A stretch of 64,000 nt of DNA. Origin: Microbotryum silenes-acaulis. Lineage: Eukaryota; Basidiomycota; Microbotryomycetes; Microbotryales; Microbotryaceae. The DNA lies in contig QPFY01000014.1 in assembly GCA_003665825.1 (NCBI GenBank), positions 248,001 through 312,000 on the forward strand, written 5' to 3'. Both the position numbers and the translations under genes were made by a program. Numbering within the stretch: the first letter of the stretch is position 1; each line of letters starts with the position of its first letter. Below are positions 11,223-21,956 of the stretch, in pieces. The notes under the pieces are model-generated. The model made no database searches, was not told the DNA's origin, and worked only from the letters and a program-made list of their open reading frames with translations.

Positions 11223-12625
11223 TCATCGGTACTGCTCCCGTCTAAACCCGCGACCGGTGAACCAACGCCTAGGGGCCGAAATCGAGATCACGTGCGGTAT
11301 TTGAGAGACGGTCGATGCGATAGACCTCATCGCGGGGAGCTCTGAAATCTGCGGTTCCGCGGAGGGCTTGATCATCGACGATGACGATAACAGGGGTTCA
11401 GTCGTGCGGGTCGTCTCTACTGTGCGCCTGCGCGACGTGGGTGCGCCGGATGCTGATGAAGTAAACTGGATCATGAGTCCACCGGTTTGAAGACCTGACT
11501 CGTCAGAACCCAAACCCGAGCGTGTAGAAACCGCGGCGCGTAATGCCGCACTGGTGGTCCTCGCCGACGCAGCATCCGCAGTCGTCCTTCCGAATCGAAT
11601 GCGAGTCCCGGCAGCCATTAACGCAGCAATTATAGTCGATGAACGCATGACTCTTGCAGACTTTCCAATTGATGAAAGGTTCCGACTGGATTCTGTTTTG
11701 GTCGCCGTTCGTAAGTTGCTGCTCGTCGTGGTCTTTGAAAACAGCTGAATTGAAGTGACTTTTGCCTGACCACTAGTCGTGGAAGCAGCAAATCCGTTCG
11801 AATCCCCCGAACTCGAACTCGGGCTCCTCGTTCCGCTCGACTTGCTTATATTTGATCTCCCCTTGCGAGTCGCTGTGCTCCGCGACGTGGAGCATGAACG
11901 CCGGGAGGTGGATCGAACGCACCCTGAAGAGCCCGATGATCTTTTGTGGGTCGGTCGGCCCGGTTGTCGAGGCTGATCTCGTTGCAGTCGAAATGTTCAG
12001 CGAAGTGCCAGACGGAAGGGAAGGGGTTGTAGATTGAGTCGAGTTGGTCCCTTTGGTCGTGGGATGCTCGGTATCGTTTGAGTCAGTCGATGCGGTCTGG
12101 AGGCTTCGCGGCGGTGGCACGGAGGCGGGGGAAAGTCGTAGTCTTGTTGACGCTCTTCGTCGTCCCGTCCTCGGCAAGTTTGGCCGAATTGACAGATTCA
12201 CGACGAACCAAGAAACCACCGCCCTGGGACGCAGTCAAAGTCGACCAAGCGACGTGCACCGCAATCGAGGAAATCTCCAAGGTGAGAACCGTGCCGAGCA
12301 AACTTGACCAAGCTATGACGAGGGAAGTGAGGAGCAGCGTGACTGAACGGGTGATACTCGTAGATCCGCTGAGAGGTGCCGGATTTGGTAAGGTAGTGAA
12401 GCAAGTTCGTATCGAATGAAGGCTGATTTCTAAAAGGAGGTGAGACCAGCTCGTTGTGCCTTTTTCGACGAGCAACTTGGGGAAGAGCAAGGGGCAAAAG
12501 GACGGGGCGCAGTCCCTCGAGGGATGGAGATGTAGTGTCGCAGAAATGTTCTCAAGTGGAAAATGATGATGACCACGACTCAGTCCAATGAACAGGGACG
12601 AGAACAGAGTGAGGTAAGATTCCAA
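11223..12625 (-). CDS. possible multi-exon gene, unresolved
   Basis: Three minus-strand open frames follow one another (12625-12083, 12219-11773, 11648-11223). The first has hydrophobic segments (for example SVTLLLTSLVIAWSSLLG) and the second is Ser/Thr-rich ending in a charged segment (YKQVERNEEPEFEFGG). In a third frame a Cys-rich stretch can be read around 11640-11520 (NCCVNGC, DCGCCVGE). Together these could be exons of one membrane or surface protein, but I could not find a set of splice sites that I trust, and I recognise no family. The region may also be a decayed gene. Confidence 0.3.
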
Positions 12626-12680
12626 AGAGCTGACCTGATGATGACCACGACTCAGTCCAATGAACGACGAGAACAGAGTG
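12564..12680. repeat. direct repeat, about 46 bp twice
   Basis: 12564-12611 and 12636-12680 carry the same sequence (TGATGATGACCACGACTCAG...AGAACAGAGTG), the second lacking three bases (AGG). The copies are separated by 24 bases. Confidence 0.85.
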
Positions 12681-13367
12681 GCCAGAGACTAAGGGACAGA
12701 CTCGCGGAAGGCTAGAAAGTGAAGCGTAAAGCTAATAAGGAGAGAAATTAGAGACTAGTAAAGTAGGGAGATTGAGTGACTAAGGAGAGAATGACACGCC
12801 GCTAGGCTCAATCCCAAGTACCATAATAGGAACAATAATCAGATGAAGGACGGGACAACCCATATGACCATATACGAATGACATGTAGTAGTACCAGCCA
12901 AGAACGACCAATGAACGATAGTGAGAAGGGACACGAGACTGACGCAAGAAACGCCGAGGAAGAAAAGAGCCCCGACATGCGACGGCCGAAAACTGAGGTC
13001 CGCGCGTGGGCGCTTCTCGATGACACGAGGAGGAGCTTGACGACCAACGGTCGGCTTCGCGATGCTGAGCCGCGGGGGCAAGCCCCTGTCGACGGCTTTA
13101 ATCATACCTCGTGCGCACGCTCTGACAGGTACCGAAAATGCACAAATCAAATGCGAATGTAATATACAAAGTCTACACGGGATCCCCCAAATGCACGTCC
13201 CTTCCCCTCAGCAACGGCATGAAGCTCAGTGACACGACAGAGTTTTCCCATCGTCCTCGACGAGTCCAAGGTCGAAATGTCGTTGAAAGATGCAATGCCC
13301 CAGGAAGGCTCCACTGTGACAGGATGAAAGGTTGGAATACGTCAGCGATGTGATCTGTGGAAGAGGA
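12681..13367. other. intergenic, 3' of copper transporter
   Basis: Short open frames only. I see no conserved protein, RNA gene or repeat. Confidence 0.5.
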
Positions 13368-14434
13368 CTACCCCATTGTAGGTGCACGGTGAAGGACGAA
13401 CATGAGGACCGCGGCGATCAGGACGGCGTTGTACGCTGTTTAACCATATGGCAAGTGTAGTCAGTCACAGTCAGGTTCATACTTTTCCTGGATCGGGTGG
13501 GCTTACACATGATGATCAACATGATGTAGAACTAACCGAATCGCGTACGAGCCCAGCCCGATGCGATACACGAGGTCAGTCTGGGCATGCAAGCACATCC
13601 GGGCTCGGGTACAAGTTTTGGGGAGGACGCACCGACAGCGCGATGTTGAAGGTGTACGACATCGATCTTCGTGTCTGGATCGACCATGGAAGTTTGCTGT
13701 TCCCCAAGGGAGAGAAGGAAGAGGAACGGATGAGTCTCGAGCCAAAAACGCCGAGAAAACCCAACTCACACGACGCCAAACGACCTCGTACCCCGACCAC
13801 CCCCCAACAGCGCCTCATCCGAGTCCCTCGACTCGCCAAAAGGGATATTCGTAGGTCTCCTCGACCCAGGTGTAGGCGAAGGGTTGCGATGCGGATAGCT
13901 CCCCGAAGCTGTGGAGAGGTTCGAGTTACCCCCTGCGCCTCGGAGGGAGGTTCGGAGTGCGCGGTCGAAGGAGAGGAGCGACAGACGGGTGTATTCGTAG
14001 AGGATCGAGAGCAGTATAACTGGTTTAGGGTGGGGGAGGGGGAGGGATTGATCCGATCGGTCAGTTTCGAGTGGTCACGTGCGCCGGGTGGGCTGGGCGC
14101 TTCGGGACGTACGGAACACAACATAGAAGACGAGGCTTGAGCGCGAGGTGATCTGAAGGGAAGGGAAGACGAGACAGATGCCCATGGGATCCGTGTTCCA
14201 GACCTGTCGGGGTGGATGGGGAGGTCGAGTCAGCCGGCGGAGACTCGTTGCGACGACGTAGCGTACAGGGAGGGCAAGGGTAAGCTGACCATGTTCATCT
14301 AAGGACAAGACGGTGAGAGGTGAGTACGGTGTCGAGTGTGCTCTGGGACGAGCAGAGCTGATGCGTACCTTGCAGTGCATGGGCATTGCTGCCGCCGAGG
14401 AGCTCCCGGCCCCATGGTGCATCGAATGATCCAT
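13368..14434 (-). CDS. CTR-family copper transporter
   Basis: Seven exons, read on the minus strand (14434-14369, 14298-14290, 14203-14113, 14019-13770, 13696-13633, 13531-13507, 13435-13368), give 190 residues. CTR proteins are trimeric high-affinity Cu(I) channels of the plasma or vacuolar membrane. Evidence: Met/His-rich N-terminus (MDHSMHHG), a CK-MNM junction before TM1, the TM1 exit YEY motif after LILLSIL, a Ser/Arg-rich cytosolic loop of about 80 residues, an M-x3-M motif in TM2 (YIMLIIM), and a small-residue TM3 beginning YNAVLIAAVLMF. Exon 2 is only 9 nt and encodes Met-Asn-Met, which supplies part of the copper-selectivity motif region. All exon phases agree. It is transcribed divergently from the aldo-keto reductase gene. 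Whether it is a Ctr1-like or vacuolar Ctr2-like protein cannot be told. Confidence 0.9.
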
Positions 14435-14716
14435 CGCCAGGTCAAGACGAGTTGAGCGGCACCGAGGACGGTCTGTCTGGTCGTAGGGGGCAGTTCGTCT
14501 TCGTGCCGTGCCTCAACAGGGGGTCTGGACGTGGTCCGTCGATGCCGAGTCGGGCTGAAGTCGCGCCCGGACGGCGCTTGGACGGCGCTCGGACCGCCTC
14601 GAATCGGTGACGTAAGCAAGCCAGCAAGATGCCCACCGCCCGTGAGACAATCCTCGCCGACTTTGCTCTCTGTGCCTCCTCCACGAGCAGCGAACCTCGT
14701 CCTGATCCAACCCACG
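14435..14716. promoter_or_regulatory. shared divergent promoter, CTR / AKR
   Basis: 282 bases separate the two start codons. It contains TTTGCTC at 14662-14668, the core known for copper-starvation activators of the Mac1/Cuf1 type in other fungi. Only one copy is seen, so a regulatory role is an inference. Confidence 0.4.
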
Positions 14717-15924
14717 ATGCGACCCTTCATTCTGTCGTTCCTTCTGCTCCACCTCCACTCCGCCAACTCGCTCCAATTCTTCTGGAACGGTGCGTCTCCC
14801 TCGCCTCAGGCCTCCGCTTCCCCGTCAACGACCAAGTTCGACTCGCACCGTCTCTTCCCCCTCTCGGACGGCACCTTGCTCCCCTCCCCCGCCTTTGGAG
14901 CAGGTTCGGTCTGGAAAGGCGAGAACGTGACCGAGATCGTCCTCAGTGCGTTGAACCAAGGCTATCGTCATCTAGGTACGCGCTCGACTCGATTCGCATC
15001 GACTAGTATGGCCCTCAGCCGCCAGCTTCCCGCTCCGGAAAAGTTTGATCTCATTACGAGAATTCGATCCACACAGACAATGCGGCTTTTTATGCGAACC
15101 AAGAGAGCGTCGCGGATGCGATCAGGGCTAGTGCGATCCCCCGGGACGAGTTGTATCTGACGAGCAAGTACGATCGCTTGAACGGCCAAGGACCGGAACA
15201 GGAATTGCACGACACCTTGCGCAAGGTATGGACGGAGGGAGCGCATGCCGACTTGGTTTCACCTCGCACCGTTCAGTAACTCATGTACGAATTCAACCTC
15301 CCTACAGCTCAACACGACCTACTTGGACCTGTACCTGATCCACGTCCCGCAGTTCGGCGCGGACCCGTCCATCTGGCCCACGTTCGAATCGTTCGTTCAT
15401 CGAGGTTTGGTTCGTTCGATCGGCGTGTCCAACTATCTCGCTTCGGATTTGGAGCGACTGCTCGCCTCGGAGTCATTGACGATCGTGCCCGCGGTGAACC
15501 AAATCAAGTTACACCTCTACAACCAACTCGAGATGAAGGCGACGATCGAGTTGTGTCAGAGAAAACAAATTCAGATCGCGGCTTATTCGACCTTGACGAG
15601 TTTGACGACGAGGCACGGGGGGAAGGCGGATCGGGTTGTGGAAAAGATTGCCGAGAGGCATCAGATTACGGAGGGACAGACCATCCTCAAGTGGGCCGAT
15701 CAAAAGGATTGGGCGATCGTGAGGTGAGTTGGGGGCAGGTCTTTCGTGGCATCATGTTCGGCGGATTGCTGATCCGTGTTTGGGTGTACAGCACGAGTGG
15801 CAAGGACTATCGCCAAAAGCAACAGTTACAAGTGTTTGAAGCTCATTTCCCCAAGCTGAGCAAGAACGAGATGAAGGTGATGGAACACAAGGGGAGGAAG
15901 CAGGAGAAGAAGGACCGCCACTGA
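14717..15924 (+). CDS. aldo-keto reductase with N-terminal signal sequence
   Basis: Four exons (14717-14975, 15077-15225, 15308-15723, 15792-15924) encode 318 residues. AKRs reduce aldehydes or ketones with NAD(P)H. Family marks: strand-1 LSDGTLLPSPAFGAGSVWKGE, GYRHLD with the catalytic Asp, then Tyr in NAAFYANQES, Lys in LYLTSKYD, LDLYLIHVP, the VRSIGVSNY signature, and VPAVNQIKLH. The catalytic His of the usual IHxP motif is present (LIHVP). The first 20 residues (MRPFILSFLLLHLHSANSLQ) look like a signal peptide, unusual for an AKR, which is normally cytosolic; ER or secreted localisation is inferred. The C-terminus is very basic (KGRKQEKKDRH). Confidence 0.85.
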
Positions 15925-16067
15925 GCCTGGGATGACTTGGAGCTTGTGGTGAATAGAGTGGGTCGGAGGGTGAAGTGTTTTCGGACGATCTTTGAAATGT
16001 TGTTGAAATGAGAATATTGCCGGGTCAAGTCGCGAGTGGTGTCGAACATTCCGAACCGAGCGGGGCC
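15925..16067. other. 3' flank of AKR gene and left target-site duplication
   Basis: Short spacer; its last ten bases, 16058-16067 (GAGCGGGGCC), recur at 17712-17721 after the transposon with one mismatch. Confidence 0.7.
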
Positions 16068-17711
16068 GGACCCCCGAAAGCCCAGCCAGAGGCGGCCCGC
16101 AAATTTGGACATTTTTGGCTCAAAATGGGTCGAGGCTCACCTCATTTTGGGACATTTTCCTCCCTCCGGTCGAACTTTGAAGCGCAAACCAGGGTAGCGG
16201 GAGGCTGAAGGCGCAGGGCATAGCCGGCCCAGCGGCGCGCTGTTTGCGTTTGGAGCGCCTTAGTGTCTGCATTTGCTGTAAGGTATGCGCCTCTGATGTG
16301 CAAAAAATACAATCTGTCGTTCTTGACCGCTAGGCTAAAAGAAAGTCGTAACTAGAACTTGATAGTTCTAGCTACTCAGAGGCTACTTATGGGGCTGTTC
16401 CTGTAAGGCATCCCCTTACATTTGCGATCGTTTATCGTTTTTTGATCGTCTCTCGCTCGGAACGCCGACTTGTCGAGTTACGTCTCCTCTTCTTCCTTTC
16501 GATCTGGAAGCTCTCTCGCCGAGAAATATCTTTCTTTTCTTAGTCGGTCGATAGATTCACAGGGTTCGCCGGCGCCGATTTTCGTCGGATTCTTTGGAAC
16601 CGATCACCGAAATGGCACTCGAAGAGCTCCGGCGCGGGCGTCAATTCAGGAGTCCAAGGCTCGCCTTGTGTCTATGTAAATCACCCAAGGGGGATTTGGT
16701 GGGCATGATTGATTCTGATTCAGGGTCAATGAGTCCGGCACTACTGGCCTAGCCAGTGTGCTCAACTGCATCTCCTCCGATTTTTCCCGAGACCAGTGGG
16801 ATCCCGTTAAATTAACGGGAATATGATTCCAAATAGCAGGAGAATCAAACGGTATAGTGACGAAAGACAGCAGAGAGACTATTTTTCACTCATCGTGGCC
16901 AAGACTTGGCGAGGTTGCGATGGCCCTCCCTGGCCGCATCACGTGACAGACGCCAGCCCTCGCCCCGCCCGTCAGGCGGAGCTCTGCTGTAGAAGCAATG
17001 TCATACAAAGCCACGCGCTTGTCGTCCATTAAATACAATATAAGTGTTCGCACAGTTCTACGTCAATGAAAAAGTGACGGAAAATACTGGGAACGCTGTA
17101 GCTTTGTTCGACTGGCGCGAAAAATACAAAACTTGCCACAGAGCTTGTACATGACGTCTGATCGGAACATGGACACCACAGGCAGGTGCGGCAGACACAA
17201 CAGTGTGCTGGTACATTCACCACAGGCGGCCCTCCGGGCCGCAACCTAGTTAAAAACAGCGATTTTAGGTACATTCCTTAACTCACACTTTTTTTTTACT
17301 ATTAGTTAGAGTAATTTCTAGGTATTAGGCCTAATATAGCGCGCGGCTGTGAACCTTATTTTGTCGTGCATTCTTTTAGGTAGATGTAGACTATAGTGTC
17401 ATTTAAATATCAAATGACAAATGAATAAACAAGGATGAGATCCTATTCGAGTCCATTTCATTTTGAAAAACGCTCGTTGGCGGTCGCGCTGGCGGCGCTC
17501 TTGGTGCTTGGTGCGCGCGGCGGGAATGCAGTACGCGCAGAAAAAAATCTGAGCATTGTACAGCTTGTAGAGTAGCTTTGAGAAATGATTCAACACTAGG
17601 CGGCCCTCATATTTGGACATTTTCAGTCAGAATCCGGGGAAAATTTTGGACATTTTGCCTCGAAAAAGGCCGTTTTTAGAGGGCCGCCTATGGCTGGGCT
17701 TTCGGGGGTCC
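16068..17711. mobile_element. non-autonomous DNA transposon with terminal inverted repeats
   Basis: 1644 bp. The left end (16068-16098) matches the reverse complement of the right end (17681-17711) over 31 bases with one mismatch; both start GGACCCCCGAAAGCCCAGCC. The flanks 16058-16067 and 17712-17721 are a 9/10 direct repeat, as expected for a 9-10 bp target-site duplication. Just inside both ends are further TTTGGACATTTT-like motifs. The interior has no open frame above 81 codons and no transposase similarity that I can see, so it is non-autonomous. A 9-10 bp duplication would suit Mutator-like (MULE) elements; that assignment is an inference. It fills the gap between the AKR gene and the PRP46 start. 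Confidence 0.8.
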
Positions 17712-17828
17712 TAGCGGGGCCGGACCGAGCTCCAACCGGCTCCAATTCCCAGCGCGAACCACACAGCACTCCTTTCCCCGCCTCCCCACCCCGCGCCGGA
17801 CGACCGACCTCAGCTCGGACGTAGGACC

Positions 17829-19820
17829 ATGTCGCTCGACTCGTTGCCTTCGATCGACGACTCGATCCGGCGCTCGATCAAGCGTACGCACGCGCTGTTC
17901 TCTGCCGACGAAGCGTTCTACCAAGTCGACGAAACCGATCGCTCGTCAGTCCCCGCCCGGCGCAGGACCCCCAGTCCAGACCCACCATCTGGCCTGCACT
18001 GACACCGTATCGATGCTGTTCACCCACAGTGCCAAACTGCGCCTCGCGGCCAAGATCAACGCCGAGTACGGGAATGCCAAGGTGTTGCCGGCGGCGTTGT
18101 TGGTGCAGCAAAAGGGCGCGCAGGGACCACAACGACCGGCACAGCCTGCCGGAGGTGCGGGTAGACCAGGTGTGGCGAGCAGTACCCGGATGATTGAGGG
18201 TTAGTCTTGCGTACAGCTCGGCGACGGGTGGCCGAGGCTGGGTTGCGAGGCCCTGCTGGAACGGATGAAGGCTTGCTGACGACCTCATCACGCGTGCTTG
18301 CGCTCCCTTCCTCCCCATCTTCCCACATCCTCATCCACCAGGCGCACCATCCTCAACCCCCGCACCTTCCTCCAACCGATCCTCGACCGCACTCACCACC
18401 ACTTCTACCAACGGCACCTTCTCCGCGACCTCCTTGCCCGTCTCTCACCAAACGCCGACCCTGCTCTCGCAATCGTTGATCCGTCGTCGCGAAGCCAGGG
18501 CCGTCAAACCCGACTACCATGCCCCTTGGAAACTCATGCGCGTTATTTCGGGCCATCTCGGTTGGGTACGCGCGTTGGCCGTCGAACCGGGAAATACCTG
18601 GTTCGCATCCGGCGCCGGCGATCGCGTCGTCAAGGTAGGCAGGCAGCGCCGTGCCGTCATTGCTGGCCCATACTCGGCAAGCCAAGCCGCCCAACAGAAG
18701 TCACTGACGACCAGCGATGCGAGCGTTCACAGATTTGGGATCTGGCCAGTGGTGAACTCAAACTGTCCTTGACCGGTCACATCTCCACCGTCCGAGGTCT
18801 GGCCGTCTCGAACCGCCACCCTTACCTCTTTTCGTGCGGGGAAGACAAGGTGCGTCGTTCTCTCTGCGGTAGAGCACATCGGCTCGAACGACGAACTGAC
18901 CCGTTGGTTTCCACTACAGATGGTCAAATGCTGGGACTTGGAGACAAATCGCGTGATCCGCCACTACCACGGCCACTTGTCCGGCATCTACGCGCTCTCG
19001 TAAGTCCACCCTGCTCCCCCACCCTTCACCCTCTTTTCAAACTCACCCCTCCGCACCACAGCCTCCACCCCACCCTCGACGTCCTCGTGACCGCAGGTCG
19101 AGACGCCTCCGCTCGCGTATGGGACATGCGAACAAAAGCCCAGGTCCACGTGCTCAGCGGTCACACGGGAACGATCGCCGATGTCAAATGCCAAGAGTCG
19201 GATCCGCAAGTCATTACCGGGTCGATGGATACGACGATTCGGTAAGCCTCCCCGTGAACGAACTCGATGCCGTCGTCGAGACGAGCTAAAGGGCGATGCT
19301 CACACCCTCAGATTATGGGACCTCGCCGCCGGGAAAACGGTGACGACTCTGACGCACCACCACAAATCCGTTCGAGCGCTCGCGATCCACCCGACCGAAT
19401 ACTCCTTCGCCTCGGGTTCGGCCGGGGGAAACAACATCAAGAAATGGGCTTGCCCCGACGGGACCTTTGTGCATAATTTCAGTGGCCATGACGCGATCGT
19501 TAACACGATCAGTGTGAATCATGAAGGCGTGTTTTATTCGGGTGGTAAGCTTCTACCATTTTCTCATTCCTACCTATGCCGTTCCTCAAGCAACCACTCA
19601 TCTCCTCCTCCTCTCTCCCTACTGAACAGCGGACAACGGTTCCATCACCTTCTGGGACTACAAGACGGGCCTTCCCTTCCAAACCATGAACGACCTCGCC
19701 CAACCCGGTTCGTTGGATGCCGAGGCGGGCGTGTTTTGTTCGACTTTCGATCAGACCGGTTCGAGGTTGATCACCGGCGGCGCGGATAAGACGATCAAGA
19801 TTTGGGGCCAGGTCGCTTAA
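17829..19820 (+). CDS. PRP46: Pre-mRNA splicing factor PRP46 / PLRG1 (WD40)
   Basis: Eight exons (17829-17944, 18030-18199, 18342-18634, 18733-18849, 18920-18999, 19062-19241, 19312-19544, 19630-19820) give 459 residues. PRP46/PLRG1 is a core member of the Prp19-associated (NTC) complex of the nuclear spliceosome. Evidence: N-terminal helical segment, a Ser/Thr-rich linker, then the diagnostic [22 protein letters not shown], which opens seven WD repeats ([92 protein letters not shown] at the C-terminus). Exon phases are all consistent. The start lies only 118 bases beyond the transposon end, so the promoter must be short or partly inside the element. Confidence 0.95.
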
Positions 19821-20162
19821 GAGGCGGCGGACGGAGCTGGTGATGGGGCTTTCGTGTCCAATGGGGAGTTTGGGTAGTCGGAAAGGTTAAAAGCGGAATG
19901 AAAGCTGTCCCGCGTCAAGGTTTTTTCTGTATCGTAGGCTTTCGTCTTTCATATGTTGAATCCTCCCCCCGAAAATCATACCATCAAAGAGCCCCCAGAC
20001 CCGAGTCACGGTTCCGTACTCTGAGAGAATATTGCACACAAACTGCGCACACGGGGGACACTGGAACGAATCACGTGCGGCATGTACAGAACCCCTTCTC
20101 CCACAAAAAAGCGTTCCATCGTCCCACAATCCACACCCCTGGCCCTCACACACCTCTGATCA
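19821..20162. other. convergent intergenic region
   Basis: Separates the PRP46 stop from the stop of the minus-strand VTC1-type gene; it must hold both 3' ends. No gene seen. Confidence 0.5.
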
Positions 20163-21103
20163 TCAACTGATCACGAACGCACTCCTGACCAATTCGACCG
20201 TATTGATCCAAGGGTTCTTGGGCGTAGGGTGGTCGCGCAACGTTTCCCTATCAAACCCCCACGAGCCGAAGATGAAGCTCCGTCAGCGGGGATGGATGGA
20301 AGTTGGTAGAGCAAATGATGTCGACACGCACCTTTGGTTGACGCGAAGGATGAAGTTGGTCAATACGGCGATGAAGACCAGGCCGACGAGGATGATGGGC
20401 CCATAAAGTTCGTCTAGAAGAAGAGAGAGCGAGCGAGGTCCTCCGCTCGTGTGAGCTTTCCCGACGGCTATCACCTCTTTCTCCTTTCAAAACGGAATGA
20501 ACCCTGAAAACTAACCATGATGCCCCGCATACCGATGAATGATCCTCTGCCTCCTCAAGCGATGCATACCATACGCGTAGCCCAACATACATATCGCGAT
20601 CAAAGCATAGGCAAAACCCATCCATTTCGCGACGTTGTCCGTCGGTCCGGCAGAGTTGAACAAGGCTAGGGCGAAGGAGGAGAGCAGCAGCGCTACGCGC
20701 AGCCAGTTGAGGAAAGTGCGCTCGGAGGCGAGCCAGACCTTGAGTTTTGAGTGGGAGATGGAGGGGGATCAGGATCGATGTGGGTTGGGAAGGGGGAAAG
20801 GATTTCGTTCTCACCTTGGGTTCAATCTTGGTCGCATCGGGGGGCAAGACTTGCATACCATGGTTAAGCAACGGTGCGCCAGTCGAAGAAGTTGCTCCGT
20901 AATTGTTGTTGCTGGTACCAACGGGTTGGTAGCCCTGTTGAAAGTGTGATCAGCTCTCCTTGCCGTCGAGAGCCGAAACAATCAAAATACCGAGCACCCT
21001 TGGTAACAGAGTAACGTACCTCGGCTTGCGGATCGTTGGACCCAAAGATGGTTTGGATTCTTGCGGCCATACGTTCTCGGAAAGGTGCGGAATGGGAAAG
21101 CAT
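20163..21103 (-). CDS. VTC1: VTC1-type DUF202 membrane protein (vacuolar transporter chaperone)
   Basis: Five exons on the minus strand (21103-21020, 20934-20815, 20738-20516, 20413-20332, 20277-20163) give 207 residues with matching phases. VTC1 is the small membrane subunit of the VTC polyphosphate polymerase complex of the vacuole and also affects membrane trafficking. Support: KIEPKVWLASERTFLNWLRVALLL, the hallmark that precedes TM1 in VTC proteins, a second TM (WMGFAYALIAICMLGYAYGMH), an arginine-rich connector and TM3 (GPIILVGLVFIAVLTNFILR). It has about 60 extra residues before the domain and about 38 after it compared with yeast Vtc1, so it is longer than usual. Start could also be the Met at codon 12. 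The last exon is supported by frame only. Confidence 0.85.
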
Positions 21104-21956
21104 GTTTCGAGGTCGGAACTGTGGAGCGAGACGCGGAGGAGGTTACGGGACAGGGGTGAGCGGACGGCTGCGGTAGCTGGCGATTCATGATCCTGCATGG
21201 CAGGGGTCCTGTTGCATGTGACGAAAGCTAGTGGCCGCATCGGTGTGAGATCGACCGTCACCGCCTCGACGACAAGTTCCAATTGTCCGCGTGTCGCACG
21301 ACCGCCATGACCCACGACCCATCGATACGGCGCCGTAGATCGACGACGGAACAGTACCAAATACCGGCGGAACGGCTAAACGACCCTGATCGTCGCACTC
21401 GCAAGGGTCCTGCACAAGGCCACACCCCCAGTCCAGCGACCCACCTAGATGATCGAGTCGCTCCAGAGGTGGTTGTTCGGGGTATGATGCGAGGAAACTG
21501 AGCCGAGAGCACGAGAGCGCCCGCCTCGCGTTCGTCCGTCGGCTTTGGCCGGCTTTGCGAATAACCCAATCTGAAACCCGGCTTTCGGGCGAGTTGCGCA
21601 CGTGCGCCTGCTGGCTAGCTCTCGAAAAAAACCGAATCGAGGCGCCGAGCTCAGCGCCGAGCTCAGCGCCGAGCTCAGCGCCGAGCTCAGCGCCGAGCTC
21701 AGCGCCGATTTTTACAAGAAGCAGGATGTTCCCGAGGGGTGGGTCATACATTGAGCTAGGTTGTTGAAGCTTCAAACCAAGAGAGAGAGATAGAACACCC
21801 TCTCCGTCGTACTAGACTTGTAGCCAAGCATTTCAAAGTCCCGCGCTCACGAGCCAAACGCCTCATCAATTGTCCATTCTCGTTCGTCTGCAATGCCAAA
21901 AATACAACATCATCCCGTACATCAACCATAGCCCAGAAATATCCTATCCGTCCTCC
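21104..21956. other. intergenic, VTC1-type gene to SSL1 3' end
   Basis: Holds the VTC1-type promoter and a short tandem repeat (listed separately). Remaining frames are short and unrecognised. Confidence 0.5.
21642..21709. repeat. 12-bp tandem repeat, about 5.5 copies
   Basis: Unit GCGCCGAGCTCA; copies appear identical. The unit contains the palindrome GAGCTC and is nearly self-complementary, so the array can fold on itself. Confidence 0.95.

Noticed and set aside
11554..12037. Plus-strand frames opposite the unresolved minus-strand gene
   Set aside because: Short, overlapping, no motif; most likely shadows.
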